From contig JAOAHN010000037.1 of NCBI GenBank assembly GCA_026415215.1, positions 1 to 64,000 of the forward strand: a stretch of 64,000 nt of DNA, given 5' to 3'. This stretch comes from Candidatus Hydrogenedentota bacterium. Lineage in GTDB: Bacteria > Hydrogenedentota > Hydrogenedentia > Hydrogenedentales > Hydrogenedentaceae. The translations under genes and the position numbers were made by a program. Below are positions 43,128 through 52,788 of the stretch, in pieces. The notes beneath the pieces were generated by a model that saw only the letters and a program-made list of their open reading frames with translations, was not told where the DNA came from and made no database searches. The first letter of the stretch is position 1; each line of letters opens with the position of its first letter.

Positions 43128-44221
43128 TGAAAATAAGGAGACCTGGATTGAACGAAGACCTTAAAGTAATAATTGAACAGCTCGAGTTGGAAAAGAATAT
43201 AGACCGTTCGACTCTATTAGAGGCTGTTAGGAGTGCTTTAGAGGTTGCTGCTCGTAAGAGTATGAACCCTAAGACCAGTGTAACAGTCGAAATAGACCCC
43301 GAAACTTATGAGTTTAGGGTTTATGAGATTAGACAAGTAGTGGAGGATGTAACTGATCCTACTACTCAAATATCTCTTGAAGAAGCACTTCAATTAAATC
43401 CTGATGTGGTGGTCGGAAATAAACTAAAGGTTCTCACTGAACCAAAAGATTTTGGGAGAATTGCAGCACAAACAGCTCGGCAAGTCATAATCCAGAAGAT
43501 TAAGGAAGCCGAGAGGGAACAGGTTTATAACGAATTCAAACAAAGAGAGGGTGATTTAGTAACAGGCACAGTTAAAAAAGTTACAAGGGGTGAAATAATT
43601 GTTGCTTTAGGAAAAGCGGAGGCGATTTTACCTGCAAAGGAACAAACTCCAGGGGAGATTTATAGACCTAATGATAGAATAAAGGCTTATGTGCTAAAAG
43701 TTGACTTAAAAGATAAGTCTCAGAAAGGCTCTCCTCCTGTTATTCTTTTGTCACGGGCAACGCCATACCTTGTAAAGGCTTTGTTTGAAAATGAAGTTCC
43801 TGAAATATACGAGGGCGTAGTCGAAATAAAGGCAATTGCGAGGGATCCTGGGAAGAGGACAAAAGTAGCGGTGCTCTCCCATGACCCAAATGTAGATGCG
43901 ATAGGTGCTTGTGTAGGGTTAAAAGGTGCAAGAGTAAGGGCGGTGGTGGAGGAGTTAGGAGGAGAGAAAATTGATATAATCCAATGGAGTGATGACCCGG
44001 CAGAGTTATGTGTGCGAGCTTTGAGTCCGGCAGATATACTCGAAGTGACTATCGATGAGGAGAATAGATGTATCCATGTGGTAGTTCCTCAAGACCAGCT
44101 ATCTCTTGCTATTGGGAAGCACGGTCAAAATGCGAGATTAGCATCTAAGATTGTGGGATGGAATATAGATATTAAACCTGAGAAGGTTACTGAACAAGGA
44201 AACATTTTGGAAACGGAGTAG
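43127..44221 (+). CDS. nusA: Transcription termination/antitermination factor NusA
   Basis: A 364-residue RNA polymerase-binding factor. Layout: N-terminal RNAP-binding domain (about 1-125), S1 domain (GDLVTGTVKKVTRGEIIVALGKAEAILPAKEQTPGE), KH1 (VEIKAIARDPGKRTKVAVLSHDPNVDAIGACVGLKGARVRAV) and KH2 (CIHVVVPQDQLSLAIGKHGQNARLASKIVGWNIDI). It ends soon after KH2, so it lacks the two C-terminal acidic repeats of E. coli NusA, as in most non-gammaproteobacteria. The start overlaps the rimP stop. A YlxR/RNase P-associated gene that often follows is absent. Confidence 0.96.
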   Translation: MKIRRPGLNEDLKVIIEQLELEKNIDRSTLLEAVRSALEVAARKSMNPKTSVTVEIDPETYEFRVYEIRQVVEDVTDPTTQISLEEALQLNPDVVVGNKLKVLTEPKDFGRIAAQTARQVIIQKIKEAEREQVYNEFKQREGDLVTGTVKKVTRGEIIVALGKAEAILPAKEQTPGEIYRPNDRIKAYVLKVDLKDKSQKGSPPVILLSRATPYLVKALFENEVPEIYEGVVEIKAIARDPGKRTKVAVLSHDPNVDAIGACVGLKGARVRAVVEELGGEKIDIIQWSDDPAELCVRALSPADILEVTIDEENRCIHVVVPQDQLSLAIGKHGQNARLASKIVGWNIDIKPEKVTEQGNILETE

Positions 44222-44259
44222 AAGGAGGTAATTTTAACTTCCAGGGAGTCTAAAATCGA

Positions 44260-47200
44260 ATGGCAAAGACAATTTCTGAATTCATAAACTCAAGATGTAA
44301 AAATTTGCTTGAGGCAGTAGGGCATAGTGAGGAGAAGTTAAAAGAAATTGTGAGAGATCTGACGGGGGAGGAGAATCTTGAAATACCTATTGGAGAGTAC
44401 CAAGATCTGTTTCTTGATTTGAATGAAAAATTGGAGGGAGCAAAAGATGAGGATCAGGAATCTGTTATTCGAAGTTATATAGAAGAGAATAAGGTAGTTA
44501 AGGGGAAAGGAAAGGGGAAATCACAAAAAACTAAAATAACTGTAAAAGAAAAAGAAGAGAAAGGGGCTGAGGAAGAGAAAAAGCCAAAATCGAGAAAAAA
44601 AACTAAAAAAGAAACAGCTCCGCCGGAGATTGGTGCAGAAGAAAAGCCCCCAGCTAAAGAAATTAAAGTTAAGAGGGAGAAAAAGAAAAAGGAAGAGAAG
44701 CCGGAAGAAGTTCCGTCCACCGAGAAGGAAGAGATTCTAACCACTGGAAAAGTGGGTAGAGCCCGTAAAAAAGTTCTTGATTCTGGAGAGAAACAATCTA
44801 AACCGCCTGAACTTCAGTTGTTATCTGAGGAGAAGGTAAAGACAGATACGATAGCTGGGGCTTCACCGCACTTAGTCCAGGAGAAGAAAACCGAAGTAAA
44901 ATCGGAACAGAAAGTATCCCGTGTAGCAGAGATAATTAGGGAGGAAACTTCTGAAACACTTACTCAACAACTATCTCCAACTCCTTTTGAAAAGAGTCCG
45001 GTAACCAAAGATGAGTCTAAACAGAGTACCCTCGGAATAGGAATTGGAACCGCTGCAGAGCAAGAGGAGCCCGAAGCAGTGGTTATTCTCCAAGATGGGA
45101 CGAGAGCAAGGGTAGGGGATGCTGATTTTGATGAGAAGATTAGAAAAGCCCAGTTTGGTGTTGAAGATGAAATGACAGAAAGTGTGGATAAGTATAGTGG
45201 ATATAAGGAGGTAGAAGATAGAGAACAAAAGAGGTTTTCAAAACATACTATACTCCCTGACCCAGAAGTTGTTGAAAGAGTTAGGAGAGAATCTGAAGAA
45301 AGGCTAAAGAAGAAAAAGGAAAAGAAAAAACTTAAAGGTAAAGTAAAACCTAAAGGCAGTGGTAGTGTAGTGGAAAGGATTGATAAAGAGAAACTTTTTC
45401 AAGGTAGAGGGGAATTTTCTAAGGTTAAGTGGGAGAAGAAGGAAAAGAAAAGACATAAATTTGAAAAATATGATTATTATGAGGAAGATGACTTACAAAG
45501 GGAGGCTGAGGAGGCTGTAAGAGCCTTTGAAGCGTTAGGCCCTGGTATTCATGCAAGACGGAAAAAGAAGAAGAGAGAGAGAGGAAGTGTTGAGGAAGTC
45601 ACGGAAAAGGTTGAGGCTCCTGTGATCGAGGTAACAGGTGCTATGACGATAGAAAGTCTTGCACAAATTATGGATGTTCCCTCAGCTGACCTCATCGTAG
45701 ACTTGATGGATCTTAACATAATGGCTACTAAAAATCAGGTTGTAGACATTGATGCAATAAAGTTTTTGGCACAAAAGCATGGTTATGAGGTGAGATTGGT
45801 TATTCCGGAGGAGGAAGATATTCTCAAAGAAGAACCGGACAACCCTGAAGATTTAATTCCTCGTCCTCCTGTTGTAACAGTGATGGGGCATGTGGATCAT
45901 GGGAAAACTTCCTTACTGGACAAAGTAAGGTCTACTAATGTTGCCGCTTCAGAAGCGGGTGGTATAACTCAGCACATAGCAGCTTACGAAGTGAACACTC
46001 CGAGTGGGAAAGTAGTTTTCTTGGATACTCCAGGTCATGAGGCATTTACTCAAATGAGGGCGAGAGGAGCAAAAGTAACTGACATAGTTGTGTTAGTAGT
46101 TGCAGCAGATGATGGGGTTCAGCCCCAAACTATAGAAGCAATAGATCATGCTCGCTCTGCAGAGGTGCCCATAATAGTCGCGATTAATAAGTGTGACAAG
46201 CCCGATGCCCAGCCCGATAAAGTGAGACAACAACTTGCTGCTTATGGTCTTATTGACGAAGCATGGGGTGGGAAAACAATTATGAAAAATATTTCTGCTC
46301 GCACAGGCGAAGGAGTTAATGAGTTGCTCGAACTAATAGTTCTTCAATCTCAAATGATGGATTTGAAAGCCAATCCAAATAGAAAAGCCCGTGGGACTGT
46401 GATAGAAGCAGAGATTAGTAGATATTTAGGTCCTGTAGCATGGGTGCTGGTTCAGAATGGAACCTTAAGAGTAGGTGATGTAGTTTTAGTGGGTGATACC
46501 TGGGGTAAAGTCAGAGCAATGTACAATTCTAATGGTGAATCTATAAAAGATGCATTGCCATCTATCCCTGTACTTATTACCGGTTTAGAAAATTTACCTG
46601 AAGCAGGTGATAAGTTAATAGCCCTCGATGATGAACGAAAAGCCAAAGTCATTTCTGAAAAGAGAAAAGAGCTGAAGAGATTCCAATCTAAAGAGTCGTT
46701 AAAACCCCTTACACTTGAAGATTTGCAGAATTTGATTTCTGCAGGTGAGGTTAAGAAGCTCCCAATAATAATAAAGGCCGATGTGCAAGGTTCTGCGGAT
46801 GTTTTGAAAACTAGCCTGGGGGCAGTAGGAAATGAAGAAGTTACGGTAGATATTATAAGAGCAGGGGTAGGTGAGGTTAGCGAGTCCGATGTTCTACTTG
46901 CTCAAGTTACAAAAGCAATCATTATAAGTTTTAATGTCGAAGTACATCCAAGAGCTCAGAAATTGGCTGAGGAGAAAGGCGTAGAGGTTAGAAAATATTG
47001 TGTTATATATGATGTGCTTGAAGATATACGCAAAGCTCTATCAGGGTTATTGAAGCCTGTGACACAAGAAATAGTTCTCGGGCGAGCTGAGATTAGAAAA
47101 GTCTTTAGGTCTTCATCAATTGGAAATATTGCAGGGTGCTTTCAGTTAGATGGATTGACAGTCAGAGGAGCTCATGCGAGAGTAATCCGTAATGGAGTAG

Positions 47201-47367
47201 TAGTGGCTGAAGATAGAATAATCTCTTTGAAGCGTCTTAAAGATGATGTAAAGGAGGTCTCAGCAGGATACGAGTGTGGTATAAAATTAGAGAAATTTGA
47301 GGATATAGAAGAAGGTGATATTATTGAAACATATAAGTTGGAAGAAGTAAAGCCTTCGCTAAACTAA
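44260..47367 (+). CDS. infB: Translation initiation factor IF-2
   Basis: A 1035-residue GTPase that places initiator tRNA on the 30S subunit. The N-terminal ~480 residues are a highly charged, lysine/glutamate-rich low-complexity region, including KGKGKGKSQKTKITVKEKEE and REKKKKEEK. The IF2_N motif GAMTIESLAQIMDVPSADLIVDLMDLNIMAT follows. The G domain starts near residue 543 with GHVDHGKTSLLDK, then DTPGHEAFTQMRARGA and NKCDKPDAQ, then the IF2 beta-barrels and C-terminal tRNA-binding domain (VRGAHARVIRNGVVVAEDRI). An in-frame TAA nine bases upstream fixes the ATG. A strong GGAGG lies too far upstream to serve it, while CAGGGAG is nearer. Confidence 0.97.
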   Translation: MAKTISEFINSRCKNLLEAVGHSEEKLKEIVRDLTGEENLEIPIGEYQDLFLDLNEKLEGAKDEDQESVIRSYIEENKVVKGKGKGKSQKTKITVKEKEEKGAEEEKKPKSRKKTKKETAPPEIGAEEKPPAKEIKVKREKKKKEEKPEEVPSTEKEEILTTGKVGRARKKVLDSGEKQSKPPELQLLSEEKVKTDTIAGASPHLVQEKKTEVKSEQKVSRVAEIIREETSETLTQQLSPTPFEKSPVTKDESKQSTLGIGIGTAAEQEEPEAVVILQDGTRARVGDADFDEKIRKAQFGVEDEMTESVDKYSGYKEVEDREQKRFSKHTILPDPEVVERVRRESEERLKKKKEKKKLKGKVKPKGSGSVVERIDKEKLFQGRGEFSKVKWEKKEKKRHKFEKYDYYEEDDLQREAEEAVRAFEALGPGIHARRKKKKRERGSVEEVTEKVEAPVIEVTGAMTIESLAQIMDVPSADLIVDLMDLNIMATKNQVVDIDAIKFLAQKHGYEVRLVIPEEEDILKEEPDNPEDLIPRPPVVTVMGHVDHGKTSLLDKVRSTNVAASEAGGITQHIAAYEVNTPSGKVVFLDTPGHEAFTQMRARGAKVTDIVVLVVAADDGVQPQTIEAIDHARSAEVPIIVAINKCDKPDAQPDKVRQQLAAYGLIDEAWGGKTIMKNISARTGEGVNELLELIVLQSQMMDLKANPNRKARGTVIEAEISRYLGPVAWVLVQNGTLRVGDVVLVGDTWGKVRAMYNSNGESIKDALPSIPVLITGLENLPEAGDKLIALDDERKAKVISEKRKELKRFQSKESLKPLTLEDLQNLISAGEVKKLPIIIKADVQGSADVLKTSLGAVGNEEVTVDIIRAGVGEVSESDVLLAQVTKAIIISFNVEVHPRAQKLAEEKGVEVRKYCVIYDVLEDIRKALSGLLKPVTQEIVLGRAEIRKVFRSSSIGNIAGCFQLDGLTVRGAHARVIRNGVVVAEDRIISLKRLKDDVKEVSAGYECGIKLEKFEDIEEGDIIETYKLEEVKPSLN

Positions 47368-47387
47368 GGGTGTAGAAAGGAAGTCTC

Positions 47388-47674
47388 GTGGGGTAGCTAT
47401 TGGACTTCTTCATCTGGATTTCTCTATTTACGGAGTTCATTCATTAAAGGAAAAAAGACGGATTGTGAAAAGTATTGTAGCTCAGATAAGAAGTAAATTT
47501 AATTGCTCCGTGGCAGAAACTGATTTTCACGATTTGTGGCAAAGAGCAAGGATTACAATTTGCGTTGTGGCTAATGAACACCGATTTGCAAATACCCAAT
47601 TAAATGAAATAGCAAAATTTGCGTTCACCCATGCAGACGCTGAAATATTAGACTATAGGATTGAGATGTTATGA
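47388..47674 (+). pseudogene. DUF503 (YlxP-like) protein, frame broken one base after the apparent start
   Basis: The tracked ORF (from 47465) lacks the N-terminal half of the DUF503 family. Reading 47393-47674 gives VAIGLLHLDFSIYGVHSLKEKRRIVKSI... then FNCSVAETDFHDLWQRARITICVVAN, a full DUF503 protein of about 94 residues. The expected start GTG at 47388, four bases after AAAGGAAG, reads GTG GGG TAG and stops. One additional G in the run (GTG GGG GTA GCT) would give MGVAIGLLHLDF, the family's standard start. No ATG, GTG or TTG exists in the correct frame before residue 25. Either a one-base deletion, an assembly error or a non-standard start (ATT at 47399) explains it. Genes of this family usually lie between infB and rbfA, as here. 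Confidence 0.75.
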
Positions 47675-49014
47675 CAAAAAAGGTGAGGATAGAAAGAGTA
47701 GCTGAATTCATTAGAGAAGAAATAGCGAAGCTTTTAATAGACGGAATAAAAGATCCTCGATTAGGTTTTGTTTCTGTAATGAAAGTTAGAATGTCCAACG
47801 ATTTGAGATATGCAGATGTTTATGTAAGTTTGTATGGCGATGAGAAACAAAGAAAAAGCTCCTTAATTGCCCTACAAAATTCCGCAGGCTGGGTTAAGTC
47901 TATGATTGCCCAAAACCTCCATATGAGGTATATACCTGATATTCGGTTTCTACCAGACGATAGTTTAGAACGTGCTTATGCTATGGAAGAAGTTTTTAAT
48001 AAGATCCATCAAGAGCGTTCAACATTACCCTTTTTAAGATTAGAGTTATCTGAATTGATTGAAGAAATTTTAAGCTCAAATAAGATAATGATAACTACTC
48101 ATGAAAGACCTGATGGGGATGCTCTTGGTAGTTTGATAGGCTTATGGATCTGGTTAGAACAAAAGGGAAAAGAGGTAATCCCTTTGATTTCAGCACCAGT
48201 TCCGAAGATGTATAGTTTTTTACCTCGATCTTCTCAAATCCGTCATCTTGAAGAAGATAAACTGCCTCGTTGGGACTTTGATACAGTTATAATAGTAGAT
48301 GTTGCTTCTACTTCGAGAATTGGGGAGGTTAACAAATACGTTAAACCGACTCATAAAGTGATTGTAATAGACCACCACGAGACACTTGATGCAAATGGCT
48401 TGATGGGTTATGCAAACTCATCATATTCTGCTTGTGGAGAAATAATTTCGGAGATTTATATCAATACAGATGTACCATTTTCCAAGGAAAGTGCTATTGC
48501 TCTTTATGTAGCAATTGCCACTGATACAGGTGGGTTTAGATTTTCCAACACTACATCGTTAACACACCAGATTACATCCACTTTGTTAAAAACAGGGCTT
48601 GACTTAGAAGAGATTAATACTCGAATTTTCGAGTCGTTTACTAAAGAACAGTTTGAACTGTTAAGGCGGATCTTGAGTAGGACAGAATTTACTGCGGAGG
48701 GAAAAGTGTCTTATTCATCCTTATTCCTTAAAGATTTTCAAGAAACAGGGGCGACTCTTGAAGACTGTCATAACTTAACGAATTTCTTACGAGATATAGA
48801 GAATGTTGTAGTAGGAGTATTATTTGTAGAATTAGAAAGAAAAAAGACGAAAGTAAGTCTACGCTCCAGGAAAGTGTTTAATTCTGGCGAGTTTATGATG
48901 CGGTTAGGTGGGGGAGGACATAGATGTGCAGCGGGCGGTACTTTAGACATGCCTATCGATCTTGCTAAGAAAAGTATCTTAGCTGAATTAGAAAGTAGTT
49001 TGAAGACTATATGA
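47671..49014 (+). CDS. Fusion of ribosome-binding factor A and NrnA-type DHH phosphoesterase
   Basis: A 447-residue two-domain protein. Residues 1-115 are a complete RbfA (RIERVAEFIREEIAKLLIDGIKDPRLGFVSVMKVRMSNDLRYADVYVSLYG), the KH-fold cold-shock factor for 16S rRNA maturation. Residues about 125-447 are a complete DHH/DHHA1 phosphoesterase: MITTHERPDGDALGSLIGL, VIIVDVAS, VIVIDHHETLD, YVAIATDTGGFRFSNT and RLGGGGHRCAAGGTL. This is the NrnA oligoribonuclease (nanoRNase)/pAp phosphatase type. The two genes are normally separate neighbours in this operon. The start overlaps the DUF503 stop (ATGA). No internal stop or ribosome site separates the domains, so one polypeptide is expected. Confidence 0.9.
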   Translation: MTKKVRIERVAEFIREEIAKLLIDGIKDPRLGFVSVMKVRMSNDLRYADVYVSLYGDEKQRKSSLIALQNSAGWVKSMIAQNLHMRYIPDIRFLPDDSLERAYAMEEVFNKIHQERSTLPFLRLELSELIEEILSSNKIMITTHERPDGDALGSLIGLWIWLEQKGKEVIPLISAPVPKMYSFLPRSSQIRHLEEDKLPRWDFDTVIIVDVASTSRIGEVNKYVKPTHKVIVIDHHETLDANGLMGYANSSYSACGEIISEIYINTDVPFSKESAIALYVAIATDTGGFRFSNTTSLTHQITSTLLKTGLDLEEINTRIFESFTKEQFELLRRILSRTEFTAEGKVSYSSLFLKDFQETGATLEDCHNLTNFLRDIENVVVGVLFVELERKKTKVSLRSRKVFNSGEFMMRLGGGGHRCAAGGTLDMPIDLAKKSILAELESSLKTI

Positions 49015-49051
49015 ATCCCATTTTATTGCTGTTTTCTTAGGAGTTTTTAGA

Positions 49052-49966
49052 ATGGAACATGGTTTGCAAAGCGGTATTCTGCTTGTAGATAAACCTACTG
49101 ATTGGACTTCACACGATGTTGTTCAATATGTGAGAAAAAAAACCGGAATTGCCAAGGTAGGACACACCGGAACATTAGACCCTATTGCTACTGGTTTGCT
49201 AATTTTGTGTATCGGCAAGGCTACTCGGTTATCTGAGTTTTTTATGTCTATGGACAAGACTTACGAAGGTAGGATGCGCTTAGGCTTAATAACCGATACC
49301 CACGATATTTTAGGAAAGGTTTTAGAGGAAAGGCAGGTTGTTGATGTAAATAAGTCTACCTTGTATCAACTCACGAATCAGTTCATAGGTGAAATAGAAC
49401 AAGTACCTCCTATGGTTAGTGCCCTGAAGGTAGGGGGACAAAGATTATATGAACTTGCACGGAAGGGTATTAGTGTGGATAGAAGGCCTAGAAAGGTGCG
49501 TGTCTACGAGTTCTCTATACTTGGACTTGAACTTCCATATATTAAAGTTAGGATATCATGTGGAAAAGGAACTTATGTGCGAACTCTAATTCATGATTTT
49601 GGATTAAAACTTGGATGTGGAGCAGTAATGGCTGAATTGCGAAGAATTAAATTGGGAAAATTCTCCGTTGAGGATGCTATCCCTGTCAAAGAAATTACAG
49701 ACTTCGATTCAGTTTCAGAGAGGATAATTCCTATAGACTCCGCTCTCTCTATGCCTAAGGTCTCAGTATATCCAAAGGGAGAGGAGCAATTTAACCAAGG
49801 GCGGAAAGTATTTCCGAAGGATATTAAAGAGTTTGAAGGGGGAACAGCTGAGTATGTTCAAGTGTTAAATGAGATGGGTAAGTTTCTTGGCATAGGTACA
49901 ATAAAATTTACTGCAATAGGTCCTTTTGTGACCCCCAAAAAGGTACTTGCGGACACAGGTCTATGA
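49052..49966 (+). CDS. truB: tRNA pseudouridine-55 synthase
   Basis: A 304-residue enzyme that makes pseudouridine 55 in the T-loop of tRNAs. Motifs seen are GILLVDKPTDWTSHDVV, the catalytic block KVGHTGTLDPIATGLLILCIGKATR with the active Asp, TYEGRMRLGLITDTHD, PPMVSALKVGGQRLYELARKG and GTYVRTLIHDFG, then a C-terminal PUA-like part. It contains an eight-A run that stays in frame. It follows rbfA-nrnA and overlaps ribF by four bases (ATGA). Confidence 0.96.
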   Translation: MEHGLQSGILLVDKPTDWTSHDVVQYVRKKTGIAKVGHTGTLDPIATGLLILCIGKATRLSEFFMSMDKTYEGRMRLGLITDTHDILGKVLEERQVVDVNKSTLYQLTNQFIGEIEQVPPMVSALKVGGQRLYELARKGISVDRRPRKVRVYEFSILGLELPYIKVRISCGKGTYVRTLIHDFGLKLGCGAVMAELRRIKLGKFSVEDAIPVKEITDFDSVSERIIPIDSALSMPKVSVYPKGEEQFNQGRKVFPKDIKEFEGGTAEYVQVLNEMGKFLGIGTIKFTAIGPFVTPKKVLADTGL

Positions 49967-50898
49967 TTTTTATAGAAAATGTTCTCGGACTTTCATATAA
50001 AGATTCCAGGGTAGTTTTGACTATAGGCAGTTTCGACGGCGTTCATTTAGGACATCAGGAGATAATTAGAACCGTAGTAGAGTTGGCAAAGCAAAAAAAT
50101 TGTAAATCTTGCGTGATAATTTTGAGACCTCATCCAAGGCAATACTTCTTCCCAGGTATTCCTCTAAATACACTTACTTCAGAAAAAGCTCAGATAAATT
50201 TAATGACTTCTCTCGGAGTAGAAATCGTAGGTATTTTACCATTTGATGGAAATGTTGCTTCCATTGAGCCAGAGAACTTTGTATTACATGTTCTTATGAG
50301 ATTCGCGGAGATCGATACAATAGTAGTGGGACATGATTTCAGATTTGGCAAAGGAGCAAAGGGGGACTTTAAGTTACTTTCTAAACTCGCTGAAAAATGT
50401 TCTTTTGATGTGGTTCAGGTTCCCCCTTTAGTAATCCAAGGTGAAAGGGTAAGCAGTTCATTAATTAGAGAATTAGTATTAGAGGGGGAAATGGAGGAAA
50501 TACCTATTTTTTTAGGGAGGGAATATTCTATTATAGGTAAAGTTGTGAAGGGTAAAGGTATAGGTAAAGTGTTAGGCTTTCCTACTGCTAACATTATCCC
50601 GTTAAATACCGCAATTCCTCCTCATGGAGTTTATGTAGCTAAAAGTATCCTCGAGGATGGCTCTAAATATCCATCTGCGGTAAACATAGGCATTGCTCCC
50701 ACCATTAGGAAAAGTGATTTCGCCATAGAGAGCCATCTTATAAATTTTGAGGGGGACCTTTTAAACAAAGAAGTAGAAGTTATTTTTTACAAGCGAATAA
50801 GGCCAGAAAAGAAGTTTTCCAATAAAGATGAGCTCATCAAAGCAATTGAACAGGATGTGGAAATAGTTAAGTCTTATTTTCCTAATGATTTTTTCTAA
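49963..50898 (+). CDS. ribF: Bifunctional riboflavin kinase / FMN adenylyltransferase
   Basis: A 311-residue enzyme converting riboflavin to FMN and then FAD. The N-terminal adenylyltransferase has TIGSFDGVHLGHQEIIRTVVE and the later GHDFRFGKGAKGD and GERVSSSLIRELVLEGEMEE motifs. The C-terminal kinase has GKVVKGKGIGKVLGFPTANI and PPHGVYVAKSILEDG. It ends the ribosome-biogenesis operon, overlapping truB by four bases; rpsO, which often follows, is absent. Confidence 0.96.
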   Translation: MIFIENVLGLSYKDSRVVLTIGSFDGVHLGHQEIIRTVVELAKQKNCKSCVIILRPHPRQYFFPGIPLNTLTSEKAQINLMTSLGVEIVGILPFDGNVASIEPENFVLHVLMRFAEIDTIVVGHDFRFGKGAKGDFKLLSKLAEKCSFDVVQVPPLVIQGERVSSSLIRELVLEGEMEEIPIFLGREYSIIGKVVKGKGIGKVLGFPTANIIPLNTAIPPHGVYVAKSILEDGSKYPSAVNIGIAPTIRKSDFAIESHLINFEGDLLNKEVEVIFYKRIRPEKKFSNKDELIKAIEQDVEIVKSYFPNDFF

Positions 50899-50964
50899 AA
50901 ATAAAACCTGTAATTGAGCTTGGAAGTCTTTTTCAAAAAGTTTGATGTATCTACTAAGGAAGTT

Positions 50965-52788
50965 ATGGTAAATTTTTCTACTAAAGGTAAACTTCTCTGT
51001 ATACTAATTTTAGCTTTCTTGTTTTTGTTTTCTGCTTGTTCTAAATATAGATATAAAGCTTCCGCTGACAGAGAAACTCTTCAAATAATTAAAGAAAAAA
51101 GTTCAATGGTGCCTGGAATGTTGAAGGATTTTTCAATAGAAGAAACTAAAGAGTATGATCCGTATAGGGACTTGCCGGAGTATATAGAGTCCGACCCTGC
51201 GTTTGGATTAGGAGGGGAACCGGAAAAGTTTTATTCAATTTCTCTTGAAAAAGCTTTAGAAATTGCAATAAATAAAAATAGGGAATATTTAACTAAGAAA
51301 GAGTCTGTATATTTGTCTGCGCTTAGTTTATCTTTGGAAAGATATTACTATGGGCCCATATTTACAAGTAAACACTCCGCAACGGTTACTCAAAAAGCCA
51401 CTGAGATCTCTGTTCCTTCAGAGTATACTAATATGCTCGAAGCTTTTAAAAGAGCTATTCCAAGTATTCAGTCACTAACAGGTGCATCTGCACAGTTACT
51501 GAATGAATATCATAGTATACTCAAGCAAGCAGGAGATATTGCGGGTTGGACAGAATCAGGTGTTGTAACTGTAGATAATCAAAGCTTAGCAAGTAGTTTA
51601 AAGCATGGTGTTTCAATTTTGTTTCTGGGGGGAGGTAGGTTAGCCATACAACTTACTAATAATTTTTTGAGATTCTTATCAGGTGGGACTACAGAATCAG
51701 CTCAAAGTGTGTTATCAGCAAGCTTCACACAGCCCCTCTGGAGAGGACGAGGGAGATTAGTATCAGCGGAAAATTTAACTCAAGCTGAGAGAAATGTGTT
51801 ATACGATTTAAGAGATTTTACAAGATATAGGCAAGAGTTTGTTGTAGATATATGTAAATCCTATTTCTCAGTTTTGCAACAGCGAGATATTGTAAAGAAT
51901 AACTATCAAAGCTACTTAAATTTTAAGAAAAGTTTTGAAAGAGAAAGTGCTTTTGCACAGGAGGGGAGAAAAACACTTACCGAAATAGGCAGAATACAGC
52001 AAGCACTTTTAACTGCAGAGGATACATGGATCAATTCGTTGAGAAGATATAAAGAATCCTTAGATGAATTTAAGATTACTTTAGGTCTTTCTACAGATAG
52101 CCCAATTATGCTCGATCCTAAGGAGTTGGAGAGAATTAAGGAAAGCGGAGTGGCTCATCCTAAGCTTCCTGTTGAGGATGCGGTAGAAATTGCCCTTGTG
52201 ACCAGGTTAGATTTGTATAATCAGCGAGATTCTATTGAGGATGCGTTAAGAAAAATTAAAGTAGCTGAAAATGCTTTGAAACCCGGATTAGATTTGGTTT
52301 TTGAGGCATCAGTATCCAATAGAGGAAAAACGAATTTTGAGTCCTTAGACCCAAGGAGAGGGAGTTATTCTGGAGGTATTAACTTGGATATACCATTTAG
52401 CCAAAAAGAACGGCGTAACGCCTATCGAATATCTCTTATTAACTATGAACGAGCAAAGAGAGACTTAAGTTTAGCAGAGGATAAAGTGAAAATGGATGTT
52501 AGAACTGCTTGGAGAAATCTTGAACAGGCAAGAAGGAATTACGAGATTGCTTTGCAAAGTGTAGAGTTGAGTAAAAGGAGGGTAGAGGAACAAAACTTGC
52601 TAGCGGAGCTCGGGCGTGCTACTGCTTTAGATTTAGTGGATGCTCAAAATGATCTCACCAGGGCTCAAAATAATCTTACATCTGCCTTGGTTTCTCACTA
52701 CTTGGCAAAATTGGATTTTTGGAAAAATATTGGGATTCTCTATGTTAAAGAAAACGGGCAGTGGGAGGAAATTAAGGATGTTTATTAG
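50965..52788 (+). CDS. TolC-family outer-membrane efflux lipoprotein
   Basis: From the ATG at 50965, four bases after AAGGA, the protein has 607 residues; the tracked TTG start adds 17 residues without support. The signal ends in lipobox FSAC, so it is lipid-anchored like OprM-type channels. Two OEP repeats form the coiled-coil periplasmic tunnel: SLEKALEIAINKNREYLTKKESVYLSALSLS and LPVEDAVEIALVTRLDLYNQRDSIEDALRKIKVAENALKPGLDL. The C-terminal repeat reads RRNYEIALQSVELSKRRVEEQNLLAELGRATALDLVDAQNDL. It is first in a four-gene exporter with the membrane-fusion and MacB-type genes; its stop overlaps the next start by 11 bases. Confidence 0.92.
   Translation: MVNFSTKGKLLCILILAFLFLFSACSKYRYKASADRETLQIIKEKSSMVPGMLKDFSIEETKEYDPYRDLPEYIESDPAFGLGGEPEKFYSISLEKALEIAINKNREYLTKKESVYLSALSLSLERYYYGPIFTSKHSATVTQKATEISVPSEYTNMLEAFKRAIPSIQSLTGASAQLLNEYHSILKQAGDIAGWTESGVVTVDNQSLASSLKHGVSILFLGGGRLAIQLTNNFLRFLSGGTTESAQSVLSASFTQPLWRGRGRLVSAENLTQAERNVLYDLRDFTRYRQEFVVDICKSYFSVLQQRDIVKNNYQSYLNFKKSFERESAFAQEGRKTLTEIGRIQQALLTAEDTWINSLRRYKESLDEFKITLGLSTDSPIMLDPKELERIKESGVAHPKLPVEDAVEIALVTRLDLYNQRDSIEDALRKIKVAENALKPGLDLVFEASVSNRGKTNFESLDPRRGSYSGGINLDIPFSQKERRNAYRISLINYERAKRDLSLAEDKVKMDVRTAWRNLEQARRNYEIALQSVELSKRRVEEQNLLAELGRATALDLVDAQNDLTRAQNNLTSALVSHYLAKLDFWKNIGILYVKENGQWEEIKDVY

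Noticed and set aside
52640-52777. Upstream extension of the membrane-fusion protein to 52640
   Set aside because: It lies inside the TolC-like gene in another frame. The ATG at 52778 has a GGAGG site and begins the expected short basic N-terminus before the membrane helix.
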